A stretch of 64,000 bases of DNA from positions 2,413,057-2,477,056 of the forward strand of contig KB445791.1 in the NCBI GenBank assembly GCA_000320605.2. The letters are read 5' to 3'. Made by a program: the position numbers and the translations under genes. How positions within the stretch are numbered: the first letter of the stretch is position 1; each line of letters begins with the position of its first letter. This document shows positions 1 through 10,643 of this stretch, piece by piece. Under the pieces are notes generated by a model. It was not told the origin of the DNA, ran no database searches, and saw only the letters and a program-made list of their open reading frames with translations. Origin of the DNA: Gelatoporia subvermispora B. Its lineage: Eukaryota; Basidiomycota; Agaricomycetes; Polyporales; Gelatoporiaceae.

Positions 1-306
1 CTGCTGAGATCGTCAGCTTATCGGACAGGCACGTTCGAATCTCGATGGAGGGCCAGGAACGCATATGCACATTCCAAGCTGAGCGTCGGAGGTAGGTCGG
101 GTGCAGTAGTACTTGGTAAGAACGCGGCACGGCCCGTATGACGCCTTGGAAAGCGGGGTTTGTGAGACTATGATGTCAACGGCCGCGGCGTGCCCGCCGC
201 TCGTCCGTCCCAACGGCCAAGGCACCTCGTTTGTCGATACCCAGACAGCTTGCCAACAACCTCTTGACACAGACTGGCAAATTGACATCTCACTCGAACA
301 CGAGAC

Positions 307-2374
307 ATGCACGAGGTTGGCGCTAGCACTAGCACCGGCAGCGGCTCTACATGGCCCTGGCTGCCCGTCGAGCTCTACGTCCACATCCTCACGTCCCTGC
401 CGCCCTCCGATGCAGGGCTCACGACGCTCGTCAGCTGTCTCTCCGCAAACTCGGTCCTGCGCTCTGCCGCGCTGACTTCGTCGCTCTGGGAGCCGTTCTA
501 TCGCGCGCGGTACACGGAGTGCGTCGAGGAGCGGGAGGCCGAGCTCCGCGCGACGTACGGCGGCGACTGGCGGCTTCTGTTCCGCGCGCGGCGGAGGGTC
601 GACCGCGCTGCGCTCCGCGAATTGGACGAGACGGCTGCGGAGCTCGCGGGGCGGCACCGCAAGGCGTCCAGGTTCGCGAAGGAGTACTCGTTCGACGTAT
701 GGAACGCGCTCGAGCGCGAGGCACACCTTCCGCCCCCTCGGATATTCCGGCGAGACACTCAGGGCGGGCCTAATGACGATAGCGACGGAGAAAATGACAT
801 TTCCCATGCGTTGCCCCGTCGGTACTGGGCACGGGTGATGCTGGGCGTCATTGCGAGACGTTATGCGATTGAGAAGCTAGTGCGAGTGTGCGCTGGAGAC
901 GAAAGTATCGACTTCGAGGAGACTCTGGCATGCCTCTCTGCCTTCTATGACGAGTCTCCGAAGCGCGTGAGTGGCCTGCTCTCGAGTGATAAACTTCCAT
1001 ACTAAAGTACGATGACGTACACAGATCTTGAGACAGCTCGATGATCTGGCTACGCTCTGTCGAACGTATCTGGCACAATGGAATACCGAGTTGGATTCGA
1101 ACGGCAACGAGTTTGACCTGCGTGTCATCTGCACGCGTGTCCGCGATTTTCTTCGCAACCATGGCTTCACCCCCGCCGAAGGTGCGCGCGGAGACACGTC
1201 TCTCCGCTCCCACAATAAAGTAACATCCATGTAGGACTGGACTTCCACGACCCCCTCAACCAATTCCCGCATGCATTCCTGAACGACCATCGGAGATCCA
1301 TACCCATGTCCCTCGTTTACGTCTTCACCGGTATATGCCGCCGTCTAGGCATCGATGCTGCTCCAGTGAACTACCCCGAGCGCGTGCTCGCGCATGTCAC
1401 CGCGCCTGGCCCGCACGGCGCAACACTGCTCTTCGATGTGTTCAACGGGCGATCACCCGTTGATCGCGCGAGCGTGGCGGGCGGCGGGACCGTCTCCGAC
1501 TTCCTCTTGCCTTGCGCGCCAGTGGTGATGCTTCAGCGCGCTGCGAACAATATCATCAACTTCGTGCAGTTCCAACGCGTGCACCGCTCCGCAAGCCTCA
1601 CGGAAGCGAACCTCTGGGCGGACTACGCGGCGTGTACGTGCTTCTTACTCCGTACGCAGGAAGCGCACCTCGCCACGCACATCACGCAGTTCAAGCCGTA
1701 CGATGGCATCGCCGTCTTGTGCGACGTGCTTGCGCCCGTGCTCAACGCGAATGCGCGGCGTGTCTTGGAAGAGCAGGCCGGCGATATCGAGAAACAGGAT
1801 GAGCAGCGTGCGCAAACGAAGTATCGACGCTCTGAGCACAAGGTCGCGCACTTCGTAGGGCTCGTCTTCAAGCATGCGCGATACGGCTACACCGGCTGTA
1901 TCACCGGCTGGGAGGTGTGTCGCTGCCCAGGGCCTTACCTGCTCAACTAATCGGTATGCAGCCGAAGTGTGCGGCCTCCGTGGAGTGGCAAGCCCAGATG
2001 GAGGTTTTCAAGCTCCCCAGAGGCGCGAAGCAGCCGTTCTACACTGTCATTGCGATGGACGGGCACAAGCGCTGTAAGCATCACTCGCGTCCGCAACAAG
2101 CACATTCTGATTGCGCGCAGACGTCGCCGAGGAGAACATCATACCCATCGTGCTAACGAAGGACATCGCCCAGACGCTCTTTGAGAGCCGCTCAAGCTTC
2201 TCGCGGTTCTTCGAGGGCGCAGAACTTGGCGGAGCCGTGGGGCGCGGGCGCCTCCTGCTCAGCGCAGAGCTGCGGAGCGTATACCCCGAGGACGACGCCG
2301 CGGGCGCGGCGTGGGCCGCTGAAGGTGACCCTTCCGTCTCTACGTCCTGCCGTGCGCAAGTATTGACGTATTGA
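307..2374 (+). CDS. FBXO21-like F-box protein with transglutaminase-like and YccV domains
   Basis: Five exons: 307-966, 1025-1181, 1235-1914, 1962-2073 and 2121-2374. All junctions are GT-AG and in phase, giving 620 residues. An N-terminal F-box (starting WLPVELYVHILTSLP, residues about 18-65) predicts binding to Skp1 in an SCF ubiquitin ligase. The middle, with MSLVYVFTGICRRLG, matches the transglutaminase-like/SirB1 fold of FBXO21. The C-terminus, with YVAEENI and SVYPEDD, matches the YccV/HspQ hemimethylated-DNA-binding-like domain. This three-part order is that of animal FBXO21. The ATG at 307 lies just before the F-box. The gene converges on the ketopantoate reductase gene, about 295 bp from its stop. 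The substrate is unknown. Family assignment is firm; the F-box role is inferred. Confidence 0.88.
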
Positions 2375-2669
2375 CCCGTTAATGAGACCCGTCGAGCCCG
2401 CAATCTCCGTGCTGAATGACAGAATACGGGCCACAATGATGCTTCCGAGCGGGAGGCCGACGAGTCGCCAGATCTTGATGCCCCGCACGGACTCGTGGAA
2501 CTACACGGCGAGCGAATGGGCCGGCTGACCCCGAGGTGCCATGAGATTGTCGCGGTCGTTGTACATGTGGTACATGAGGGGTGGTATATCCAGATGATGT
2601 CTATCTGCGGGAAGAGTTGAGCGGCCTCAGACACTACACAAGGTTGAGATGACTTACAATGCAATGCAA

Positions 2670-3971
2670 TTACTTCGTGGTATTGCTGAAGGCAAACTTG
2701 AACTTAGATGATTGTAATGGTATCGCAGCCCGCAAGCCGATGAGGTTGTGTAGAGCGGCAATAGCAGGGGCGCGTACGTCGTACTTTTTCGCCAGGGCAA
2801 GGAGGTAACCAGTGATATAGTCAATCTCGGTGTACCGAGCTCCCTTCAGTACATCGACCAACATTGAGGACCTGTTCTGTGCCGTGCCCCGCGCGACAGC
2901 CTCGCATTCCGCTGCCAACGCGCGACTTTGCAGCTGGGTAGGAAAGCGCATTTCGAGGATAGACGAGCGCTCCTCTTGAGAAGAGAGGAGGGATGCAGCT
3001 TGAGCCTCTGCCTCCCATTGTGCTCTGAAGATCGCCGACGCCTCTCGGCAGACGAGGTTGATGAGGAACTGTCCATCGGGGCGCTCGACGAGCTCGCCGT
3101 TCTTGCAGCCGATGAGTGCTGTGACGGGGTTGATGGCGGCGTTCACGACGAGCTTCCTGCGCATCGCCATCTGGACTTCGTGTAGGCGGTTCCAGGACGC
3201 GCTCAGACCAACCGTCCGTGTGAGCGCGGAGATGGTCTTGTATAAGGTATGGTAGCCGGACTCGGGCTTGTCCTCTGAAGGCTGCCAAATGTCGGATAGG
3301 CTGAGGGCGCCGTGGACGTCTAACCCGCTGAGCTGCAAGCTCTGCTCGTAGTCGCGTCCTCTCGGGTCGGGCACGATAGCCAATTTGATCTGGCCTACCC
3401 CTGCATGCACGACGTGCCCGGGCCGATCGCGAAACGCGCCGTGCGTGTTCACGGAGAGCACGAACTGGGGTCGCGTGGCGGGGTCGGGGAAGAACTTTTC
3501 GATGAGCATTTCATACACACCCATGCCGTTGTTGAGCAGGACGATAGTGCTATCTGCAGAGAGGCGTGGACGCAGAGTTTGCATCGCGAAATGGACCTGG
3601 TGAGCCTTTGTCGTGACGATGAGTGTTTGGATGCCGTATGGGTGTTTTGCGCCAGGTCGACCGAGGAGACGCCGCCATCTGTTTTCTGCCTTGACGTTTC
3701 GAGTCGAGCCGTCCAGGTTCCGCAAGTTCGAAGACGCAAGATGGGTGAACGCCTTGTACCTTGCGAAGGACTCGTGGAGGAGAGGGGCAGAGACGGACTC
3801 AGCGCCATCCCTGCGGAGGGTGACGCGTGGGTTCTTCAAGGCATCGTCGGCGGCATCCTTGGACCTGTGGAGGACGACGATGGGGACCTTCTTTGGGAGG
3901 GCAGCGCGCAGATAGAAGGAGACGAGACTGCCGATGGACCCAAAGCCGAGGATATGAAAGCTTGCGCTCAT
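2670..3971 (-). CDS. Ketopantoate reductase (2-dehydropantoate 2-reductase, PanE/ApbA family)
   Basis: Single exon, 433 residues. It should reduce 2-dehydropantoate to pantoate with NADPH, a step to pantothenate and coenzyme A. The N-terminus carries the dinucleotide-binding glycine motif GFGSIGSL near residue 8, which fixes the start at 3971; the frame stays open upstream to 4181, but that extension is arginine-rich and not family-like. VTTKAHQV and LLNNGMG follow the Rossmann strand order. RRKLVVNAAINPVTAL contains the conserved lysine and the C-terminal helix signature of the family. The protein is longer than bacterial PanE and closer in size to yeast Pan5. Its ATG faces the aldo-keto reductase ATG across about 590 bp, so the two may share a promoter. 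Confidence 0.9.
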   Translation of the reverse strand: MSASFHILGFGSIGSLVSFYLRAALPKKVPIVVLHRSKDAADDALKNPRVTLRRDGAESVSAPLLHESFARYKAFTHLASSNLRNLDGSTRNVKAENRWRRLLGRPGAKHPYGIQTLIVTTKAHQVHFAMQTLRPRLSADSTIVLLNNGMGVYEMLIEKFFPDPATRPQFVLSVNTHGAFRDRPGHVVHAGVGQIKLAIVPDPRGRDYEQSLQLSGLDVHGALSLSDIWQPSEDKPESGYHTLYKTISALTRTVGLSASWNRLHEVQMAMRRKLVVNAAINPVTALIGCKNGELVERPDGQFLINLVCREASAIFRAQWEAEAQAASLLSSQEERSSILEMRFPTQLQSRALAAECEAVARGTAQNRSSMLVDVLKGARYTEIDYITGYLLALAKKYDVRAPAIAALHNLIGLRAAIPLQSSKFKFAFSNTTK

Positions 3972-4561
3972 GCGTCGCTCACCACATTTGCAGAGCAGAG
4001 AACATACGTCGGCATTCCCCGGCGCACTACTTCTCGAATTGGCAACTTTGCATTGGCCTGCACGAGATTCGCCGAGGTTGCCCCGGCCCGTCCGGCCCCA
4101 GATCCGATCGTGTGCACGCGCATCCTCCCTCGACGCCAGTCCCTGTGTCGGCCGCCGTCGGCAGCGCTCATCGTCGCGCACTCAAACGGGGTTCAAACAC
4201 TGTGCGTGTGTTGGTGGGGAGAGGAGACGTCGAGGGCGACCCCTCTCTCAGAGGGCCAAAGTAGGTCGCGACGCGTGATGTCATGGGATCATCAGCCATC
4301 AGTACGGCTCGAACGCGAGGGGGAGCTCATCGATGTCCCCAGCGTGGCGGGCGCACGGCGCACGGCGCGGTGTCCCGCTGCCAACCCCCTCCCGCACAAG
4401 TTCTTCCAACGGTCTCCAGCGGCCCGTCCCAAGCGTTCGGGCAGCTTCCTTCCGGGATCCGTTCCCTCGCCCTCATAAACCTCGGTGCCATGATCGACGC
4501 TCCTCAGCTCTCGCTCTTTCCCCCCACATCCCCACCACCCCGCTAACCTATACTCGCAACC

Positions 4562-6076
4562 ATGGCTTCCATTGTGCTCAAGAGGACCGGCCAGAAGGTG
4601 TGTTTTCCGCTCGCCACCATCGAGTTGTAGCTGAGCTATATATGTAGATGCCTCTTATTGGGTGAGGCACATGCAGTACAGATACCGACGCGCTGATACT
4701 GACGCTCTGGCAATTAATTAGCTTCGGTCTTTGGAAGGTATGTTGCACGCGTGATGGTCAGCAGTCCAGATTCTAACATGCACACCATCAGGTCACCAAG
4801 TCCTCCTGCGCGGACGTGAGCAATTTCCGTAACATAGATATGACTGGATGGTTTACTTGACCCTATGCAGACCGTCTACAACGCGCTCAAGGCGGGCTAC
4901 CGTCTCCTCGACGGCGCTGGTGACTACGGCAACGAGAAGGAGGCCGGCGAGGGTCTTCGCCGCGCCATCGCGGATGGCGTCGTGAAGCGTGAGGAAGTCT
5001 GTAAGTAGCACTCTCTAGCTATGCTTTGCATGCGCTCACTCGTCGCAAATCAGTCGTTACCTCCAAGGTGCGCATACATATGTCTTGCACTCGCGAAAAC
5101 GAAGCCTTATATGCGTCTACTCTGTAGCTGTGGAATACTTTCCACCAATACGACCACGCGAAGGCGCTCGCCAAAAAGCAGCTCGAGCTGTGGGGCATCG
5201 ACTACTTCGACCTGTTCCTCGTCCACTTCCCCATTGCCCTCCAGTACGTCGACCCCAGCCACCGCTACCCTCCGGAGTGGTGGGGCGATGATGGCAAGGT
5301 CCACCTCCGTAAGTAATGCTTTGTGGTACAGAGCAAAGAAATGTGCTCACAATAACGCAGAGAACACTCCCATGCACGAGACTTGGCGTGCGATGGAGGA
5401 GCTCGTTGATGAGGGTAAGGCGAAGAACATTGGTCTGAGGTGCGTTGCGGAAGCTGTTGCAATATGCTCGATGTCTAACTTAATGCGTATTACACAGTAA
5501 CTCCCAGGGATCGCTCATTCTCGATGTTCTCCGCTACGCCCGTATCGAGCCTCAGGTCCTCCAGATCGAGCTGCACCCATACCTGACCCAGGAGCCTTTG
5601 CTCAACTTGTGCAAAACCCTCGGCATTGCGGTCACCGGCTACTCGTCACTGGGCCCCCAGTCCTACGTCGAGCTCGGTGTTGACAAGGGTGTTCCCAACC
5701 TCCTGAACCACGATGTCGTGGGCACGGTGGCCAAGAACGCTGGCAAGAGTGAGTGATGGCTTTTGGCAGTTGATGATCTTTACACTAATCGTGAAACGCG
5801 TGTAGGCCATGCCCAGGTCCTGCTCCGCTGGGCGGTGCAGCAGGGTGTTGCGGTGATCCCGAAGAGCAACAACCACGACCGGTTGGTCCAGAACCTCCAG
5901 GTTGACTCGTTCGAGCTCTCGGAGGCGGACATGAAGGCCCTCAGCTCGCTCAACATTAACCTCCGGGTGAGTCCATCTGACATTGTTGAACACGCGTGTG
6001 AAGGGGGAACTCATGCTCAGCTCCGTAGCTCAATGACCCGGCCGATATCGACCCTCGCATGGGCATCTTCGCGTGA
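4562..6076 (+). CDS. Aldo-keto reductase, xylose reductase type
   Basis: Eleven exons by my reading: 4562-4597, 4648-4661, 4722-4737, 4792-4815, 4871-5000, 5054-5067, 5128-5308, 5361-5439, 5498-5748, 5806-5966 and 6029-6076. The sum is 954 nt, 317 residues, the usual AKR length. Catalytic tetrad residues are visible: Asp and Tyr in [11 protein letters not shown], Lys in VTSKLW, His in [16 protein letters not shown] is the NADP(H)-binding loop of the AKR2/xylose reductase group. Likely reaction: NAD(P)H-dependent reduction of D-xylose or other aldoses to polyols in the cytosol; glycerol or erythrose reductase activity is equally possible. Four exons are only 14 to 24 nt long, and no long open frame covers the gene start. 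Confidence 0.9.
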
Positions 6077-6464
6077 AAAGTCTAGAGGAAATGCGCAGTA
6101 TATTCGCTTGTATGTAGTATCAGGAGTCAACTTTTTTTTGCTTGGATACATCCACCTGATCAGTGATTGATGCACCGATGAACGCAGTGAGGAGCTTGCG
6201 TGGCCGCAGCATCGCGCAGCTGCGAGTAAGGCGGGGCGGGGCAGCATAGGGCCTCAGGCATGTCCTGGCAGGGCGCTCGGTGCCGCTATGATATCACGAG
6301 CACGGCGTGAACTGCCATAAGGGGCAAGGGCTGTCATACGCGTCCCCGATCATATACACTGCGCAGCTGAGTTTGAATGACTCCAGCTCGCGCCCGTCCG
6401 CAGTGTCCCCGTATATATACATCCCCTGCATGCACCATCCTTTCCATTCATCCTCTCTCCACCA
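6077..6464. other. Intergenic region between aldo-keto reductase and PB1 gene
   Basis: This 388 bp stretch holds the 3' end of the reductase transcript and the promoter of the PB1 gene. A TATA-like element lies near its right end. I see no gene in it. Confidence 0.6.
6412..6419 (+). promoter_or_regulatory. TATA-box-like element upstream of PB1 gene
   Basis: TATATATA lies 46 bp upstream of the PB1-gene ATG, followed by a CT-rich stretch (tcatcctctctccacca) typical of fungal start-site regions. The spacing implies a 5' leader of only about 10 to 20 nt if transcription starts about 30 bp downstream. Role inferred from position. Confidence 0.4.
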
Positions 6465-9005
6465 ATGTCTCCTGTTCATGTAAAGCTACGCAGCCCATCT
6501 GAAGGGCTTACTCGTGCAGTCACCTTCCAGGAGCAGCCCTCTTGGGTCCAGTTGGCTGCGAGAATCCATTCCCTGTTCCACGTCCCCCTCGCCAATATCG
6601 GCGTTTCGTATTTCGACACTGAAGGCGATGAAGTCACCCTCAGCACAGAGGAGGAGCTTCAGGACTTCTACAGGACCGCCCCCCAGCACGCCACGGGTGA
6701 CCTGAAGACCTATGCATTCAAGGTGCGCGATCTCGGCGCGATCCGCGAGAGCGACAAGCCGCTCCCCGCCACCCCCGGTGAGCCCAATCTGCGGAACACC
6801 TTCGGCCAGAGCATCCCCCTCGTCTTCGACTTCACCGACGACGACTGGCAGCGGGTCCCCATGGGACTTGGCGGCGTCTTTGTGCCCGGCGGAGGCCGCA
6901 ATCCCGAGAGCCCGCACGCCTTCGTCGAGGTCCTCGATAGTGACGCCGACATCTCCCAGGAGATCGAGAGGGACACGGCGTCGACCGTTACCATGTCGGA
7001 AGCTAGCGAGCGCACCCCGACGGGGGAGGACAAGGGGAAGGGCAAAGCTCGCGAGGACACCGCAACACGGACGGATGTCTCCTCGACCGAGTCGGTCCTG
7101 TCCTCTGAGAGCCCCGATAAGCATCCTGTACATGTATACAATCTCAGCAATCTCAGCAACGAGGACATCTTTGGTATTCGCAATGTCCCCCCGCCCCCGC
7201 CCCTGCGCGCCGAGGCGTCCACCGTGAATATGCAGGTCGACTCTGAGAATGACGTCCCCGTCCAAGGTACGACCCCTGCGACTGCGCGCGCTGAGGACCC
7301 TGAGTATGCGCCAGACCCGCCTCTTCCCGACATTGAACCAGCAGCTGCCCCCGGCTCTAATGCCTCCCTCGCGAACGACGTCGCGAACCTGTTCAGCACC
7401 CTCTCGACGGTCTTCACGTCGCACCCCGAGCTCGTCGATGGTGTCCGCAACATCGTCCGCAATGCACGGACCGGCGCATACTGGAACGCCCACCGCGAGG
7501 CCGTCGCCCGTGCAGCGGAGGAGTTCCGCCGAAGCACGGAGATCGGCGCAGAGGACGTACGTCGCGCGGCAGAGGACGCCGCGGGCCGTCGCGTTGCAGA
7601 GGCCGTCGAGAACATCATGCGCGCCCTTGGCGACACCGTGGGCACAGGTTCCGGCGGATCAAGCGGCGGCAGCTCCGATGCCACCGCCGGGACGACGCCC
7701 CCAGTCACATCCACGCCGGCCGCTCAAGGGACTCGCGCCCGCACCGAGCAAGAAAACCGGGAGTCGTGGCGGCAGGGTAACTGGATATGGGGACGCGGAG
7801 GGCACCGTGGACCGCCTCCGCACTGGCCGCCGCGCGGACATGGACCGCATCATGGTCACCACGGTCGACATGCTTGGCCGTTTCCGGGTCCCCCTGATAG
7901 GTTCCAGCCACCCATGCCGCCCATGCCTCCGATGCCTCTCATGCCCCCGCCGCCCCCGCATATGCCCCCCTTCCCGCCTCCCTTTCCAGGTATGATGCCA
8001 GGATCCTGGCCGCCGGCCCCGCCACCCATCCCGCCCCCGCCTGTCCCGCAGTTGACACCTGGTTCAATCTATGATCCGTCCTCATCCCCGCAACGCCCTC
8101 AGCCCCCGCCGGGCACAGGCGCGCCCTTTCGGGCTGCCCGCACCAATCCAAATGACATGGAGGTCGACTCGCTAGATGACGTTGAGCACGCCGAGGTGAC
8201 AATGTACGGAGTGGCGTCCCGCCCGAGCAAGCCAAACCAGGGCACGAAGGAGTCCCTTCAAGCCGCTAAAGAACGGTACAAGGCTGAGAAGGAACGGTAT
8301 CGCCAGGAACGTGAGGACCGTAAGAAGGAGAGAGAACGCAGGAGGAATTTCTCCGGCGATAGGTTCGTGTGGTGCCCCTCTCGGTCGGATAGAATGGCGA
8401 TGTTGATGTCTCGTGTTCCCAGCATGCAAATTTCGAGAGAAACAAGCGGAACCTCGACTGGGGTGGAGATTTCCCCGAGGCGTGCAGACGCGTCCGGCGC
8501 GGAAGCCCAGGTTTCATCACCCGCAGTGGACGCTACCCCGCGTGCGCCCACGCAGATCATCAGCAATGCACGCGGGCCATACCCGCAACTCGAGATGTAC
8601 AGTATCCCCCGTAGGTCGCATACGATGCACGGCTCCGGGCACCACCGCAATGTTTCGGATACACCCAGCTCAAGCGAGACGGCCGCCGCTCGGGAGATCA
8701 TCAAGAAACTCGGCGAGGTACTCATCTTTGTTCCTTCTTGTGCTCCGCTGGTCGCTAACCTGGCACGTCCGCAGATGGGTTTCACCTCGAGTATGTATCC
8801 CAGCCTCGCTTCAAAGGTCAACGCACGGTTCTCTCGCGCCGAACGGCCCGTCTCCCAACAGACGGAAGATACAATCATGACGGAAGTGTTGGAAGAGCTG
8901 CTGCAAGCCTCGCCGGTGATCCCCTCCGCGCAGGCATCGGGATCCGGTGCAGGCGGCGGGAGTGCCGAGGCACAGCGCCTCACGAGGCAACCGTCTTTGC
9001 CTTGA
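6465..9005 (+). CDS. PB1-domain protein with proline-rich and charged regions
   Basis: Open for 846 codons. The N-terminus, about residues 4-90, looks like a PB1 domain: a basic start (VKLRS), then YFDTEGDEVTLSTEEEL, the acidic OPCA-type motif through which PB1 domains pair. The middle is low-complexity, rich in Ser, Pro, Asp and Glu. Around residues 470-560 there is a Pro/His/Met-rich tract, followed by a charged helix rich in KERYKAEKER-like repeats. A 57-nt segment at 8718-8774 has GT-AG ends and keeps frame, so it is probably an intron; removal joins KKLGE to MGFTSSMYPSLASKV and gives 827 residues. I do not recognise an orthologue with known function; a scaffold or selective-autophagy-type adaptor is conceivable but unproven. 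Confidence 0.75.
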   Translation: MSPVHVKLRSPSEGLTRAVTFQEQPSWVQLAARIHSLFHVPLANIGVSYFDTEGDEVTLSTEEELQDFYRTAPQHATGDLKTYAFKVRDLGAIRESDKPLPATPGEPNLRNTFGQSIPLVFDFTDDDWQRVPMGLGGVFVPGGGRNPESPHAFVEVLDSDADISQEIERDTASTVTMSEASERTPTGEDKGKGKAREDTATRTDVSSTESVLSSESPDKHPVHVYNLSNLSNEDIFGIRNVPPPPPLRAEASTVNMQVDSENDVPVQGTTPATARAEDPEYAPDPPLPDIEPAAAPGSNASLANDVANLFSTLSTVFTSHPELVDGVRNIVRNARTGAYWNAHREAVARAAEEFRRSTEIGAEDVRRAAEDAAGRRVAEAVENIMRALGDTVGTGSGGSSGGSSDATAGTTPPVTSTPAAQGTRARTEQENRESWRQGNWIWGRGGHRGPPPHWPPRGHGPHHGHHGRHAWPFPGPPDRFQPPMPPMPPMPLMPPPPPHMPPFPPPFPGMMPGSWPPAPPPIPPPPVPQLTPGSIYDPSSSPQRPQPPPGTGAPFRAARTNPNDMEVDSLDDVEHAEVTMYGVASRPSKPNQGTKESLQAAKERYKAEKERYRQEREDRKKERERRRNFSGDRFVWCPSRSDRMAMLMSRVPSMQISRETSGTSTGVEISPRRADASGAEAQVSSPAVDATPRAPTQIISNARGPYPQLEMYSIPRRSHTMHGSGHHRNVSDTPSSSETAAAREIIKKLGEVLIFVPSCAPLVANLARPQMGFTSSMYPSLASKVNARFSRAERPVSQQTEDTIMTEVLEELLQASPVIPSAQASGSGAGGGSAEAQRLTRQPSLP

Positions 9006-10134
9006 GGATAGGGACCAGTGAATTTGGGATGGAGGTTGTACGATAGGTTGGTGCGCCCTTTGAGTTAATTTAACCATTCGCTTCATCTGAGTAGGATTCA
9101 AATGTGTGTGTGCTGTTCACCATTACTGTACTGATGACATCGAGCGGGATGTCCTTCACATATATACGATTTAGGGTGTAGGGTATTCTGTAGTAAGAGG
9201 AAATGATTGTATATTATCACCGTTCGACTTTGTAGTCCCCCGGCTACGAGTCCGCGTCGAGTAGAGACGCTGAAATGCAGATCTATGGTTTTGACACATT
9301 GCGCTACGCTCGATGCGCGTGGTCTAAGTCCCGATAACCGGTGAGAACAATAGAGCCGTGACAATTGTACGCGGGATTAGACAAAGTGCATCAGCCGAAT
9401 ATACCAAGCTGGCAGGGTCAAAGCAGCAAAGCGATCGAACTACCGGTAGCAGCGATCCCGATCCTCGCGTGCCCTGTATGATAAACTAAGCGGTTGCCAA
9501 CTTGCGGGGTGGCGCAAATCTGCAGCACATTGGAAACAACGTTAGCACTTGTTCACTACAAAGTATCAATGACACTGTGCACAGCACAGCTGTTTGGACA
9601 AGCATGTCTACAGACTGCCATCGTGTCGACGATCCAGAACTCGAATGCTGATTACGAGTGTCTGTGCCAGTGTGCGGAGTCCGATCGAGTGGTTGTGCAC
9701 GGCCCAAGCGAACAAGGAAGTCCAGATTGGGAAATGAACATACACCACAGCAGGAGTCACGGAAGCAGACCGATGCTGCAACAATCCTACAACTAAGAGA
9801 ACTCCTATGATGTGGATCCACCGCATATCACTAGCCACGCAAAAAACCTCTGAGGTGGATGAATGATTAGATTCCATGAATGGGTGTACCGTGTAAGAGG
9901 GTTTATTGCGGACGAGTTGTCATCTCCGTCAAAATTAACATTTAGGTCCAGGGCAAGCGCAATGTAAAAACCATGCGGAAGCAAAACTATGATGGCAGTC
10001 ATGTATCCGGATACTGGACTACAAGACATACCATATGCAACATGTCCTACTCCACTCTATTAATCGCAGAATACACCATTTTGTAAATATCCGTTTCGAT
10101 CATTGTCGCCGATTCATAACAACCAGCAGAGTTC

Positions 10135-10151
10135 GGGGGGGGGGGGGGGGG
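10135..10151 (+). repeat. Poly(G) homopolymer run, 17 nt
   Basis: Seventeen consecutive G on the plus strand, the longest G run in the window, inside a gap about 500 bp before an F-box gene. Such runs vary in length and can form quadruplex structures with neighbouring G tracts. The exact length may be a sequencing artefact. Confidence 0.9.
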
Positions 10152-10408
10152 AGGAATCATGGGCACGCAACAAGATTTTAAGAGGTCGAAGGGACGAGCA
10201 GCCCACGACGTATGCATCGGATGGTGGATACAATCGTTAATTATGGCGGTATCGGAAAAGGCCACCCGGCTGAGATTGCTGGGGCGCCTACCGCTGCAAA
10301 CAAGGATGTTTGGTGCACGCCGAGGATGGAATCGGCTCGCGCATTTCTAAAGCACCAGCCACACAATGCGTGGTCTTTCCAGGATACCCTGTGCCACTCG
10401 CATCGCCC

Positions 10409-10415
10409 TATATAA
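10409..10415 (+). promoter_or_regulatory. TATA-like element of F-box gene
   Basis: TATATAA lies 229 bp before the F-box ATG. Between them is a probable 5'-leader intron: donor GTATGT at 10582, branch-like CTAAC at 10624-10628, acceptor ending at 10636 or 10640. The leader intron makes the distance from TATA to ATG reasonable. Inferred from motifs only. Confidence 0.35.
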
Positions 10416-10643
10416 TTTGCGTAACAAATCCCCCTCGTGCCGACGTTTACCACACGATACCCCATCCCCACCTCGCTCACTCTGCAGACCCCTCGCTGAT
10501 CATTACCCCCCCGACGCGAGACCCTTTTTGAGCAGTCGTTGCTATACGCGGCCCGTGCCAAGCTGGTAGAGTTTCTTTTGGGTATGTGGATGAAATTCGG
10601 TCCGGCTGCGAAGCGTGCATAGACTAACAGGCGTAGACAGACT

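Larger units (their letters stand above)
9006..10643. other. Gene-poor intergenic region
   Basis: About 1.6 kb without a convincing gene. It contains the 3' end of the PB1 gene, scattered AT-rich sequence, a run of 17 G at 10135-10151, and the promoter and leader of the next gene. Minus-strand fragments at 9486-10029 encode hydrophobic stretches, but I could not assemble an intact protein from them. No tRNA or transposon signature seen. Confidence 0.5.

Noticed and set aside
3405..4478. 357-codon plus-strand open frame opposite ketopantoate reductase
   Set aside because: It overlaps a clear reductase on the other strand, has no recognisable motif, and mirrors the codon bias of the real gene.
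6486..7714. Two long minus-strand open frames (335 and 334 codons) within the PB1 gene
   Set aside because: They are antisense reading of a GC-rich coding exon; compositions are Arg/Gly or Ser/Arg-rich without domains.
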